NCBI GenBank assembly: GCA_965277775.1
Contig: OZ255843.1
Location: forward strand, 1,302,001-1,366,000
Direction: 5' to 3'
Source of the DNA: G965195345 sp965277775
Lineage (GTDB): Bacteria > Pseudomonadota > Gammaproteobacteria > CAKMZV01
DNA: 64,000 nt
Positions within the stretch are counted from its first letter, which is position 1. Every line of letters begins with the position of its first letter. The position numbers were made by a program, and so were the translations under genes. The notes under the pieces are model-generated. The model worked only from the letters and a program-made list of their open reading frames with translations. It was not told where the DNA came from and did no database searches. Below, in pieces: positions 29,102 through 39,128 of the stretch.

Positions 29102-32100
29102 ATGTTCAAATTATTCTCAATGTATTCTATCAGTTCATTGCCTCAAGGGTATGCGGTCAATCGATCTATTCTCGCTTTTATGAGTGAAATTGCTCGCACA
29201 TTCAAGGTAGTGAATCGACGCGCGTTGAGCACCATGGGCACAACCTTGATGCTATCTGCATTATTGTCTGCTTGCGGCGGTGGTGGTGGCAGCGGTAGCG
29301 ACGCACCTACGCCAGCAGCGCCAACGACCCCCACTTTTTCAATATCAAGCAATAATTTTAGTGTTGATGAAGATTTTGCGACCCCTCAGTTAGTCGCCTC
29401 TGTATCCAATGCAACAACAATTACAGTTAGTCAATCCAATACTGGGGTGGTCACTGTAACGACCTCAAACGCACAAGTTAATGTATTGAGTATGCCTAAT
29501 GCCAATGGGCGCACCATCCTAACCATTCGGGCGATCAATGGCGCTTTCAGTGCCACAACTCAAGTGACTGTGACCGTGAACGCTGTCAATGATCCACCAA
29601 CCTTAGCCGTCTCAAGCAACAACATTTCAACTGTGGGTGGTTTTTCGCCGATTACCATTAACACCACAGCAAGCGATATTGAAGATGGCGCTTTAGCCTT
29701 CACCGTGTCTGAGTCCACCCCAGGTGTGGTCAGAGTGGGCACACCTGGGGATGCCATTATTCTGAGTAACATTCCTAATGCTTCAGGTCAAACCACTTTA
29801 ACCGTCACAGCGGTTGACAGTTCTGGTAGCACAGTGACTCAAACAATCGCTGTTAATGTCACCATAACGACCAGTACATCTATTCCAGCCTTGTTTGTTT
29901 CATCTACGCTTGTCAACGAACAAGAAGACTTTGGGGCTGCGGTAGTCATTAGAACCACTGCCACAGATGCTGACGGTGATACCATAACGTTTTCAGTGAG
30001 CCCATTAAGGGGTATTGTGAATGCGGATATATCCACATCAGTCATCAGCACTAATACCATCGTCAACACCATTACCTTGTCAGCGGCTGCCAATACCAAT
30101 GGCACAGCGACCTTAACCGTCCGTGCAACCGATGCTGGTGGGCAATCGACTGAAGTGAATATTGTGGTTGTGGTCGTGTCCGTCAATGATACGCCAACCT
30201 TAACGATCCCCAATGCCAATCTGGTCGTAGCCGAGGATTTTTCAGGGAACAGTACGATTGCCACAGCCATTGACATCGATGGTGACACGCTGACATTTAG
30301 CGTGGTTGAATCGACTACAGGGGTGGTCACAGTGAGCACTTCAGCCTCAGGTGTGTCTATCTCTAATCGTCCCCATGCCAATGGTGTTACAACGCTCACA
30401 ATTACGGTTCGTGATGGCTCATTGAACTCAACCGCCCAAGTGATGGTGACCGTCACAGAAGTTAATGACCCACCAATCCTAAACATTCCAAGTGCAACAT
30501 TAACAAGAGTAGAAGATTTTGTGGGTGGCATAACGGTAGCCACAGCAAGCGATGTGGATGGCAACCCGCTGACATTTAGTGTGGATCAATCGACCACAGG
30601 GGTTATCAGAGTGACCGTCTCAACCTCAGATGTTCGTATATCAAGCCGCGGGGATGCGAATGGTATCACAACGCTTTCTATCAGCGTCAATGATGGTACA
30701 GTGAGTTCAACCGCCCAAGTGGTGGTGACCGTGACAGAAGTTAATGACCCACCAATCCTAAACATTCCGAATGCAACATTAACAAGAGTAGAAGATTTTG
30801 TGGGTGGTATAACGGTAGCCACAGCAAGCGATGTGGATGGCAACCCGCTGACATTTAGTGTGGATCAATCGACTACAGGGGTTATCAGAGTGACCGTCTC
30901 AACCTCAGATGTTCGTATATCAAGCCGCGGTGATGCGAATGGCATCACAACGCTTTCTATCAGCGTCAGTGATGGTCGTATAGTGAGTTCAACCGAACAA
31001 GTAGTAGTCACTGTCACAGCTGTCAATGATCCACCAGTCCTAACCGTCACGACCAATGTATTGACTTTGCTTGAAGATTTTGGAGCGGTTTTGATTGGAA
31101 CAAACAGAAGTGATGTGGATAGTAATACCTTGACATTAACCGTGGCTGAATCCACCACTGGGGTGATCACAGTGCAGACATCGACCTCAGGAATCTCTGT
31201 ATCCAGCATAGACGATAGGAGTGGCAGAACGACTTTAACCATCACTCTCAGTGATAGCGAACTAAGTTCAACCACTCAAGTTGTGGTGGACGTCACAGCT
31301 GTCAATGACACACCCACCTTAACTATTTCTACCACAGCATTGACATTAAATGAAGATTTTGGATCAGTATTGATCGCAACAACCAGAAGTGATGTGGATA
31401 GTACTACCTTGACGTTAACCGTAGCTGAATCGGCTACTGGGGTGGTCACAGTGCGGACATCGACCTCAGGAATCTCTGTATCCAGCATAGAGAATAAGAA
31501 TGGCAGAACGACTTTAACCATCACGCTCAGTGATAACGAATTAATTTCAACCACTCAAATTGTGGTGACTGTTACACCCATTAATGACCCCCCCACCTTG
31601 GCCATCCCATCTGCGACTTTAACCGTAGCAGAAGATTTTGTGGGTGTCATAACGGTTGCCACAGCAAGCGATGTGGATGGTGATACCCTAACTTTAACTG
31701 TGGCTGAATCCAGCACGGGTATAGTCACGGTCACAACCTCAGCCTCAGGTGTACAAATAGTTAGCCTACGCGAAGTCAGTGGTCAAACAACGCTCATGAT
31801 TACAGTCAGTGATAGCACACTGAGTTCAACGACCCAAGTGGTGGTCACTATCACACCCGTCAATGACCCACCAATCCTAAACATTCCAAGTGCAACATTA
31901 ACAAGACAGGAAGATTTTGTGGGTGTCATAACGGTTGCCACAGCAAGCGATGTGGATGGTGATACCCTAACTTTAACTGTGGCTGAATCCAGCACGGGTA
32001 TAGTCACGGTCACAACCTCAGCCTCAGGTGTACAAATAGAAAGCCTACGCAATGTCAGTGGTCAAACAACGCTCATGATTACAGTCAGTGATAGCACACT

Positions 32101-35100
32101 GAGTTCAACGACCCAAGTGGTGGTCACTATCACACCCGTCAATGACCCACCAATCCTAAACATTCCAAGTGCAACATTAACAAGACAGGAAGATTTTGTG
32201 GGTGTCATAACGGTTGCCACAGCAAGCGATGTGGATGGTGATACCCTGACTTTAACTGTGGCTGAATCCAGCACGGGTATAGTCACGGTCACAACCTCAG
32301 CCTCAGGTGTACAAATAGAAGGCCTACGCGATATCAGTGGTCAAACAACGCTCATGATTACAGTCAGTGATAGCACACTGAGTTCAACGACCCAAGTGGT
32401 GGTCACTATCACACCCGTCAATGACCCACCAATCCTAAACATTCCAAGTGCAACATTAACAAGACAGGAAGATTTTGTGGGTGTCATAACGGTTGCCACA
32501 GCAAGCGATGTGGATGGTGATACCCTGACTATTACTGTGGCTGAATCCAGCACGGGTATAGTCACGGTCACAACCTCAGCCTCAGGTGTACAAATAGTTA
32601 GCCTACGCGAAGTCAGTGGTCAAACAACGCTCATGATTACAGTCAGTGATAGCACACTGAGTTCAACGACCCAAGTGGTGGTCACAGTGAATGCGGTTAA
32701 TGACCCACCAATCCTAAACATTCCAAGTGCAACATTAACAAGACAGGAAGATTTTGTGGGTGTCATAATGGTTGCCACAGCAAGCGATGTGGATGGTGAT
32801 ACCCTGACTATTACTGTGGCTGAATCCAGCACGGGTATAGTCACGGTCACAACCTCAGCCTCAGGTGTACAAATAGTTAGCCTACGCGAAGTCAGTGGTC
32901 AGACAACGCTCATGATTACAGTCAGTGATAGCACACTGAGTTCAACGACCCAAGTGGTGGTCACTATCACACCCGTCAATGACCCACCAATCCTAAACAT
33001 TCCAAGTGCAACATTAACAAGACAGGAAGATTTTGTGGGTGTCATAACGGTTGCCACAGCAAGCGATGTGGATGGTGATACCCTAACTTTAACTGTGGCT
33101 GAATCCAGCACGGGTATAGTCACGGTCACAACCTCAGCCTCAGGTGTACAAATAGAAAGCCTACGCAATGTCAGTGGTCAAACAACGCTCATGATTACAG
33201 TCAGTGATAGCACACTGAGTTCAACGACCCAAGTGGTGGTCACTATCACACCCGTCAATGACCCACCAATCCTAAACATTCCAAGTGCAACATTAACAAG
33301 ACAGGAAGATTTTGTGGGTGTCATAACGGTTGCCACAGCAAGCGATGTGGATGGTGATACCCTGACTTTAACTGTGGCTGAATCCAGCACGGGTATAGTC
33401 ACGGTCACAACCTCAGCCTCAGGTGTACAAATAGAAGGCCTACGCGATATCAGTGGTCAAACAACGCTCATGATTACAGTCAGTGATAGCACACTGAGTT
33501 CAACGACCCAAGTAGTGGTCGACGTCACACCCGTCAATGACCCACCAGTCTTAACTGTTTCAACCAACGCATTGACTTTGCTTGAAGATTTTGGAACGAT
33601 TTTGATCGCAACAACCAGAACAGATATTGATAGCAACACCTTGACATTAACCGTGGCTGAATCCGCTACTGGGGTGGTCACAGTGCTGACATCGATCTCA
33701 GGAATCTCTGTATCCAGCATAGACGATAGGAGTGGCAGAACGACTTTAACCATTAGCCTCAGTGATGGCAGACTAAGTACAGCCACTCAAGTGGTGGTCG
33801 ACGTCACACGCGTTAATGACCCGCCAGTCTTAACTGTTTCAACCAACGCATTGACTTTGCTTGAAGATTTTGCAACGGTTTTGATCGCAACAACCAGAAC
33901 GGATATTGATAGCAATACCTTGACTTTAACCGTGTCTGAATCCACTACTGGGGTGGTCAGTGTCACAGCCACAGACGTAGGCGTTCGAGTTGCAAACATT
34001 GCCAATGCCAATGGGCGAACGACCTTAACCAGCACCCTTAGTGATGGCAGACTAAGTACAACTACTCAAGTGGTGGTCACTGTCACACCCGTCAATGACC
34101 CACCAGTCTTAACTGTTTCAACCAACGCATTGACTTTAAATGAAGACTTTGGAGCAAAATTGATCGCAACAACCAGAACGGATATTGATAGCAATACCTT
34201 GACATTAACCGTGTCTGAATCCGCTACTGGGGTGGTCACAGTTCTGACATCGACCTCAGGAATCTCTGTATCCAGCATAGACGATAGGAGTGGCAGAACG
34301 ACTTTAACCATCACCCTTAGTGATGGCAGACTAAGTACAGCCACTCAAGTGGTGGTCGACGTCACACCCGTTAATGACCCACCAGTCTTAACTGTTTCAA
34401 CCAACGCATTGACTTTGCTTGAAGATTTTGGAACGATTTTGATCGCAACAACCAGAACGGATATTGATAGCACTACCTTGACTTTGACCGTGTCTGAATA
34501 CACTACTGGGGTGGTCACAGTCACAACCACAGACGTAGGTATCCGAGTTGCAAACATTGCCAATGCCAATGGTCAGACTACCTTAACCATTACGGTGGGT
34601 GATGGCAAAGCCAGTGTTTCTACCCAAGTGATGGTCACAGTGAATGCAGTTAATGACCCACCGACTTTAACCGTCTCAAGCAACAGCATCTCAACTTTGG
34701 GTGGTTTTTCACCCATCACCATTAACACCACAGCGAGTGATATAGAAGATGACAATACATCTTTCACCGTGATGGATTCCAGCACAGGGGTGGTCAGAGT
34801 CATCACATCAACGAATGCCATTGTCTTGAATACGATTCCTAATGCTTCGGGTCAAACCACCTTAACCGTTAGAGTGGTTGACAGCTCGGGAACAACAGTG
34901 ACTCAATCCATCACACTCAGTGTAATCATTATCCCCAGTGTCGCCCCTGCGTTGATGGTTTCTACTAATCTCATCAGTGTAATAGAAGACTTTAAGACAT
35001 CGGTCATCATCCAAACCACAGCCACAGATGTTGACGGTGATACCATAACCGTCTCAGTAAGTGCATCCGAGCCTATTGTGAATGCTGCTATATCAATGCC

Positions 35101-37507
35101 AGTCAATGGTCAGAGTACAATCACCAACAGTATCGCCTTGACTGCGATTAGCGATGCCAATGGCACAACGACCTTAACTGTGTTAGCAACCGATTCGGGT
35201 GGACAATCTCATTCTACTGAGATCGTTGTTGTGGTAACGTCTGTTGAAGATACACCGACCTTAACCATTCCAACTGCGACGCAAAGGATGGCAGAGGATT
35301 TTGCTGGTGTCATAACCGTTGCCACAGCAAGTGATGGTGATGATGATCCGCTCCTGATAAGTGTGGTTGAAAGCACCACGGGCATAGTCACGGTCACAAC
35401 CTCAGCCTCAGGGGTGTCTGTGTCGAGCATACTCAATGCGAATGGGCAAACTACTTTAACGATAGCCGTCAATGATGGCAAAAAAGATACAACGGCGCAA
35501 GTGGTGGTCGACGTCACACCGGTTAATGACCCACCGACCTTAACGGTAACTTCAAACGCTGTCACTGTCGGTTCAGACCCTGTTGTTCTGACTGTTTCCG
35601 CTTTCGATTTGGAGGATAGCACCTTATCCTTCAGCGTTTCAACGGGTCATGTTAACACAGCCATTACCACCACGAGTTTGACCATAACGCGATTAGATTT
35701 CAGCCTGAATGCGCCGCAAATAATGCTGACACTCAGAGCAACCGATACAGGTAGGTTATCGACTTTTACCAGCATTGTTGTCAGTCCTGCCCCATTGTTA
35801 GTTGTGACCACAGGTGGCATCAAGACCCTTGATTTTGCTTGGAGTGCGATCACTTCTGCGACGCATTATCAATTGCAAAGCAATCCCGATGGCACTTCGG
35901 GTTTTACGGACTTCAGTACCACGGGCATTGTTGTCAGTCCCAATAGCACCAATATCAGACAGACCACAGCGCAAGCTTTGGTTGCTTTACACCGGTACAT
36001 TCCAAATGTGCGTAATCCACAATATTCGGTGGGAACTTGTAATACAGCATCATCTTGTGGTCCTTCATTCCGTCATAACACGGTCTCCTTGACCAATGCG
36101 CAGCTAAACAGCCTGATTGGTCGTTTGCAAGCGAGTAACGCTGAAGGAGGTGATTTCTTTGGCGCACCAGTGAGTTTAAGCGGCGATGGCAATACCCTTG
36201 CGGTGGGCGCTTGGGCTGAGGATGGCTCATCGACTGGTGTTAATGGGGCGCAGGATGATAATGCTTATTATCTTTCAGGCGCGGTGTATGTATTCCGTCG
36301 CATTGGTGGTGCGTGGTCCCAACAAGCATACATTAAAGCCTCAAATACAGGGGTGCTTGATTACTTTGGCTTTCCTGTGAGTCTAAGCTCGGATGGCAAC
36401 ACCCTTGCGGTTGGGGCTTTTGGTGAGGATGGCTCATCGACTGGTGTTAATGGGGCGCAGAATGATAGTGCTGCTGCTAATTCAGGGGTGGTGTATGTAT
36501 TCCGTCGCATTGGAGGTGCGTGGTCACAACAAGCCTATATCAAAGCCTCAAATACGGGGGTGGCCGATGAATTTGGCAATTCTGTGAGTTTAAGTGCAGA
36601 TGGCAATACCCTTGCGGTCGGGGCAAGAAACGAGGATAGCTCATCGACTGGCGTTAATGGGGTGCAGAATAATAATTCTGCTACTAATTCAGGGGCAGTG
36701 TATCTATTCCGTTTCAATACGACTTCCAGCATCTGGTTTCAACGAGCATACATCAAAGCATCAAATACAGGGGCGTTTGATCGATTTGGCTGGTCTGTGA
36801 GTTTAAGTGCAGATGGCAATACCCTTGCGGTGGGAGCGTATTGGGAAGGTAGCTCATCGACTGGCGTTAATGGGGCGCAGGATGATAATTCTACTGATAC
36901 AGGGGCGGTGTATCTATTCCGTTTCAATACAACTTCCAGCATCTGGTCACAACAAGCCTATATCAAAGCCTCAAATACGGGGGTGGCCGATGAATTTGGC
37001 AATTCTGTGAGTTTAAATGCAGATGGCAATGCCCTTGCGGTCGGGGCAAGAAACGAGGAAAGCTCATCGACTGGCGTTAATGGGGCGCAGAATAATAATA
37101 CTGCTTCTGCTTCAGGGGCGGTATATCTATTCCGCTTCAGCACTGGATCCAGCACCTGGGCTCAACAAGCGTACATTAAAGCCTCAAATACAGGGGCGAA
37201 CGATAGTTTTGGTAATTCTGTGAGTTTAAGTGCAGATGGCAATACTCTTGCGGTGGGCGCTACTGGTGAGGATGGTTCAGCCACAGGCGTTGGAAGCGTA
37301 GATGATAATAGCACAGATAATGCGGGCGCAACCTATGTGTTTGAATTTGTTAATGGTGCTTGGGCTCAACAAGCCTATATCAAAGCCACTGACCCTTCTT
37401 TCAATGCTTCTTTTGGATTCTCAGTGAGCTTAAGCAGTAATGGGAATACTCTTGCTGTAGGTGCAAGTGGTGTAAGCGACCTTGCAGGCGCAGTTTACCT
37501 GTACTAA
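29102..37507 (+). CDS. Giant surface lipoprotein, 23-domain stalk, seven-bladed head
   Basis: 2801 residues from the ATG at 29102 (MFKLFSMYSIS); an upstream GTG at 29036 is in frame but lies only 5 bases past the -10 box and is rejected. Lipobox LSAC, linker Gly5-Ser-Gly-Ser. The stalk (about 80-2230) has 23 domains: EDFATPQ, TVGGF, QEDFGAA, AEDFSGN, two VEDFVGG, LLEDF, LNEDF, VAEDF, six RQEDF, four LLEDF/LNEDF, TLGGF, IEDFKTS, MAEDF and VGSDP types. Then Fn3-like domain from about 2233 and seven blades from about 2338. Same head as much shorter paralogues, so the extra domains only lengthen the stalk. Domains 9-15 are a recent expansion. Confidence 0.93.
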   Translation: MFKLFSMYSISSLPQGYAVNRSILAFMSEIARTFKVVNRRALSTMGTTLMLSALLSACGGGGGSGSDAPTPAAPTTPTFSISSNNFSVDEDFATPQLVASVSNATTITVSQSNTGVVTVTTSNAQVNVLSMPNANGRTILTIRAINGAFSATTQVTVTVNAVNDPPTLAVSSNNISTVGGFSPITINTTASDIEDGALAFTVSESTPGVVRVGTPGDAIILSNIPNASGQTTLTVTAVDSSGSTVTQTIAVNVTITTSTSIPALFVSSTLVNEQEDFGAAVVIRTTATDADGDTITFSVSPLRGIVNADISTSVISTNTIVNTITLSAAANTNGTATLTVRATDAGGQSTEVNIVVVVVSVNDTPTLTIPNANLVVAEDFSGNSTIATAIDIDGDTLTFSVVESTTGVVTVSTSASGVSISNRPHANGVTTLTITVRDGSLNSTAQVMVTVTEVNDPPILNIPSATLTRVEDFVGGITVATASDVDGNPLTFSVDQSTTGVIRVTVSTSDVRISSRGDANGITTLSISVNDGTVSSTAQVVVTVTEVNDPPILNIPNATLTRVEDFVGGITVATASDVDGNPLTFSVDQSTTGVIRVTVSTSDVRISSRGDANGITTLSISVSDGRIVSSTEQVVVTVTAVNDPPVLTVTTNVLTLLEDFGAVLIGTNRSDVDSNTLTLTVAESTTGVITVQTSTSGISVSSIDDRSGRTTLTITLSDSELSSTTQVVVDVTAVNDTPTLTISTTALTLNEDFGSVLIATTRSDVDSTTLTLTVAESATGVVTVRTSTSGISVSSIENKNGRTTLTITLSDNELISTTQIVVTVTPINDPPTLAIPSATLTVAEDFVGVITVATASDVDGDTLTLTVAESSTGIVTVTTSASGVQIVSLREVSGQTTLMITVSDSTLSSTTQVVVTITPVNDPPILNIPSATLTRQEDFVGVITVATASDVDGDTLTLTVAESSTGIVTVTTSASGVQIESLRNVSGQTTLMITVSDSTLSSTTQVVVTITPVNDPPILNIPSATLTRQEDFVGVITVATASDVDGDTLTLTVAESSTGIVTVTTSASGVQIEGLRDISGQTTLMITVSDSTLSSTTQVVVTITPVNDPPILNIPSATLTRQEDFVGVITVATASDVDGDTLTITVAESSTGIVTVTTSASGVQIVSLREVSGQTTLMITVSDSTLSSTTQVVVTVNAVNDPPILNIPSATLTRQEDFVGVIMVATASDVDGDTLTITVAESSTGIVTVTTSASGVQIVSLREVSGQTTLMITVSDSTLSSTTQVVVTITPVNDPPILNIPSATLTRQEDFVGVITVATASDVDGDTLTLTVAESSTGIVTVTTSASGVQIESLRNVSGQTTLMITVSDSTLSSTTQVVVTITPVNDPPILNIPSATLTRQEDFVGVITVATASDVDGDTLTLTVAESSTGIVTVTTSASGVQIEGLRDISGQTTLMITVSDSTLSSTTQVVVDVTPVNDPPVLTVSTNALTLLEDFGTILIATTRTDIDSNTLTLTVAESATGVVTVLTSISGISVSSIDDRSGRTTLTISLSDGRLSTATQVVVDVTRVNDPPVLTVSTNALTLLEDFATVLIATTRTDIDSNTLTLTVSESTTGVVSVTATDVGVRVANIANANGRTTLTSTLSDGRLSTTTQVVVTVTPVNDPPVLTVSTNALTLNEDFGAKLIATTRTDIDSNTLTLTVSESATGVVTVLTSTSGISVSSIDDRSGRTTLTITLSDGRLSTATQVVVDVTPVNDPPVLTVSTNALTLLEDFGTILIATTRTDIDSTTLTLTVSEYTTGVVTVTTTDVGIRVANIANANGQTTLTITVGDGKASVSTQVMVTVNAVNDPPTLTVSSNSISTLGGFSPITINTTASDIEDDNTSFTVMDSSTGVVRVITSTNAIVLNTIPNASGQTTLTVRVVDSSGTTVTQSITLSVIIIPSVAPALMVSTNLISVIEDFKTSVIIQTTATDVDGDTITVSVSASEPIVNAAISMPVNGQSTITNSIALTAISDANGTTTLTVLATDSGGQSHSTEIVVVVTSVEDTPTLTIPTATQRMAEDFAGVITVATASDGDDDPLLISVVESTTGIVTVTTSASGVSVSSILNANGQTTLTIAVNDGKKDTTAQVVVDVTPVNDPPTLTVTSNAVTVGSDPVVLTVSAFDLEDSTLSFSVSTGHVNTAITTTSLTITRLDFSLNAPQIMLTLRATDTGRLSTFTSIVVSPAPLLVVTTGGIKTLDFAWSAITSATHYQLQSNPDGTSGFTDFSTTGIVVSPNSTNIRQTTAQALVALHRYIPNVRNPQYSVGTCNTASSCGPSFRHNTVSLTNAQLNSLIGRLQASNAEGGDFFGAPVSLSGDGNTLAVGAWAEDGSSTGVNGAQDDNAYYLSGAVYVFRRIGGAWSQQAYIKASNTGVLDYFGFPVSLSSDGNTLAVGAFGEDGSSTGVNGAQNDSAAANSGVVYVFRRIGGAWSQQAYIKASNTGVADEFGNSVSLSADGNTLAVGARNEDSSSTGVNGVQNNNSATNSGAVYLFRFNTTSSIWFQRAYIKASNTGAFDRFGWSVSLSADGNTLAVGAYWEGSSSTGVNGAQDDNSTDTGAVYLFRFNTTSSIWSQQAYIKASNTGVADEFGNSVSLNADGNALAVGARNEESSSTGVNGAQNNNTASASGAVYLFRFSTGSSTWAQQAYIKASNTGANDSFGNSVSLSADGNTLAVGATGEDGSATGVGSVDDNSTDNAGATYVFEFVNGAWAQQAYIKATDPSFNASFGFSVSLSSNGNTLAVGASGVSDLAGAVYLY
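31583..33535 (+). repeat. Seven exact-period 279-bp units in an A-B-C-A-A-B-C order
   Basis: The signature after SGVQI gives the type: VSLREV (A), ESLRNV (B), EGLRDI (C). The order is A-B-C-A-A-B-C. The B units (31862 and 32978) look identical by eye and lie 1116 bases apart. Confidence 0.9.
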
Positions 37508-37544
37508 ATATTCAACACAACTGCCCTCGTCTTAAATTATTCGT

Positions 37545-37577
37545 CTCAGCACCGTCCTTGCACAAGGCGGTGCTGAG
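37545..37577. terminator. Hairpin after lipoprotein 6
   Basis: Same palindrome as at 5083-5115, arms fully matched apart from the bulged T. Confidence 0.5.
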
Positions 37578-37597
37578 CCAAGTAATTAGTGTCTTGT

Positions 37598-37744
37598 TAA
37601 TCAGCGCCATTATTCACAATCGAACAATTAGAATCATTAGTGGATGAAGTGCTTGACCCCCCAAACAGGCCTGCAATAAAGCCGCCATCAAAGCATAATA
37701 TCTTTTGCAGTGATAAAGCGTTGTTTCGTTAAGATTGAATCCAT
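37598..37744 (-). pseudogene. Short decayed 5' end of S8 protease gene
   Basis: ATG at 37744, frameshifted signal; the part nearer the lipoprotein gene is deleted, bringing the hairpin close. No PKD-like scrap remains. The stretch 37745-37941 is conserved spacer with no visible gene. Confidence 0.55.
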
Positions 37745-37941
37745 AGAACATCAACTTATAGCTTATAACAGTGTGTCGTATTTGATAGAACTTCCATAGA
37801 ATGCTATTAGATTGATGTCAAATTCAACAAGTCTATGTATAAAACTACCTAAGTATGGTGGCTTATTTACATTTTGTGCTTTAGGCAATTGCTTTCACAC
37901 TGTGCAGCGAATTTAAATGATGATGACCTATGTGGTGACAC

Positions 37942-38461
37942 TCATTGAGTGGTAACAGCTTGCCACAAGGTGGCAGAAACAACGGCTTGGCTTTCATGAA
38001 TTCTGTTTGCCGTATGCAAGGCTTCTGCAGGTGCAGCAATCATCCACATATTTAAACTTTCTATCAAAACCTTTGGGGTGGCTAATGCGTTAGATTGTGT
38101 CCAAAGAAGGATGCGGTTGGTGTCCCATTGTAGTTTGAAAATAACAATGACTCCGCTTAGAAATGCTTGGAAGGCGGGACTCGTCACATTTTTTGTAAAG
38201 CCAAAGGTTTTTGACGCGTTCAAATTTGGGCATTGTTGACGCAGAGAATCAACCGATGTTTGTTCAGGGATGCTATGCGCTGTGAAGCCATGTTTTGTCA
38301 GAGGCTGTTGATCGTAAGCAAAATTAATGATTTGGGCTAATGTAGATGTTTACCTTGGTTTGTCCATCGTAATAATATTGTTGAGCGATTGCAGGCTTGA
38401 TCAAAAAGGCAAGCCCAAACAGGCAAATCCTAAGAATGAAATAAAGCGTTTGTATATTCAT
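37942..38461 (-). pseudogene. Protease propeptide gene, internally deleted
   Basis: Signal peptide start at 38461 and QQYYYDGQTK are present. The ISATQ region is shortened, the segment encoding DLFSQ is deleted, and the frame is lost between the N- and C-terminal halves. The C-terminal 93 codons (NASKTFGFTKNVTSPAF to WQAVTTQ) are open. Confidence 0.75.
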
Positions 38462-38479
38462 ATCTGTTTTTATGTAATG

Positions 38480-38985
38480 TTATCGTCCATAAAGGTTAAG
38501 CGTCCATCCGCGAAGAGTATCTACGTCTAATCTTGCCCTGTCAGAGATATTCAGCGTCCAAGTGCCACTGGCAGGTTCCATAAAAAATGCGTTAGAGATC
38601 AGCTTCTTACGAGGAAGATTTGTGCCGCGCCTTGGCAAGGTTATTTGCAAAGTAGAATGGTTGGTTTGAGTACCAGAAGTGTGTGTAAGCATAATGGTTA
38701 AATCGCCAGGATAGGTGTGCATGACATTCACAATGACTTCAAGTTGTTCAATGTGTGTCATGGTTGAGTTTTGTATGACGATTTGACTGGTGATGCCTGC
38801 TGAACTCCTATCTGGGATACCAAGGTTGATGGTTTGAGTAGAAACCAGCGTTTACATCGACGTTGTGACATAAGGATAGTCTCCTAATATCGTAATCGCT
38901 TATGTTTCCATCTGTAATGCTTTTTTGAGCCAGCTATGTTAAAGCATTTCGCTAAATTAAACAACTTCCACTAATTTTTAAACAT
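38480..38985 (-). pseudogene. P-domain tail joined to HsdS-like start
   Basis: P-domain with Trp retained and stop at 38480; the codon before TLVSTQ is a stop (Gln to TAA), and the DYDI site is shifted. HsdS-like start ATG at 38985. Confidence 0.7.
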
Positions 38986-39003
38986 AATCTATTTTAAAAG
39001 TGT

Positions 39004-39036
39004 TCTCATACAATTTTATAAAATTTCTTATATAAT
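39004..39036 (+). promoter_or_regulatory. Putative promoter of lipoprotein 7
   Basis: TATAAT at 39031-39036. The leader between it and the ATG has a short duplication (aattaaccattt, then taattaacccatttt), making it longer (93 bases). The same duplication is seen before 43457 and 54564. Confidence 0.5.
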
Positions 39037-39128
39037 TTTACCGTGCATTTTTCTAAATTCAGATTTTATAAGCTCAATTAACCATTTCAATCTAATTAAC
39101 CCATTTTAATAAGTTCAGGTTAACCGTC

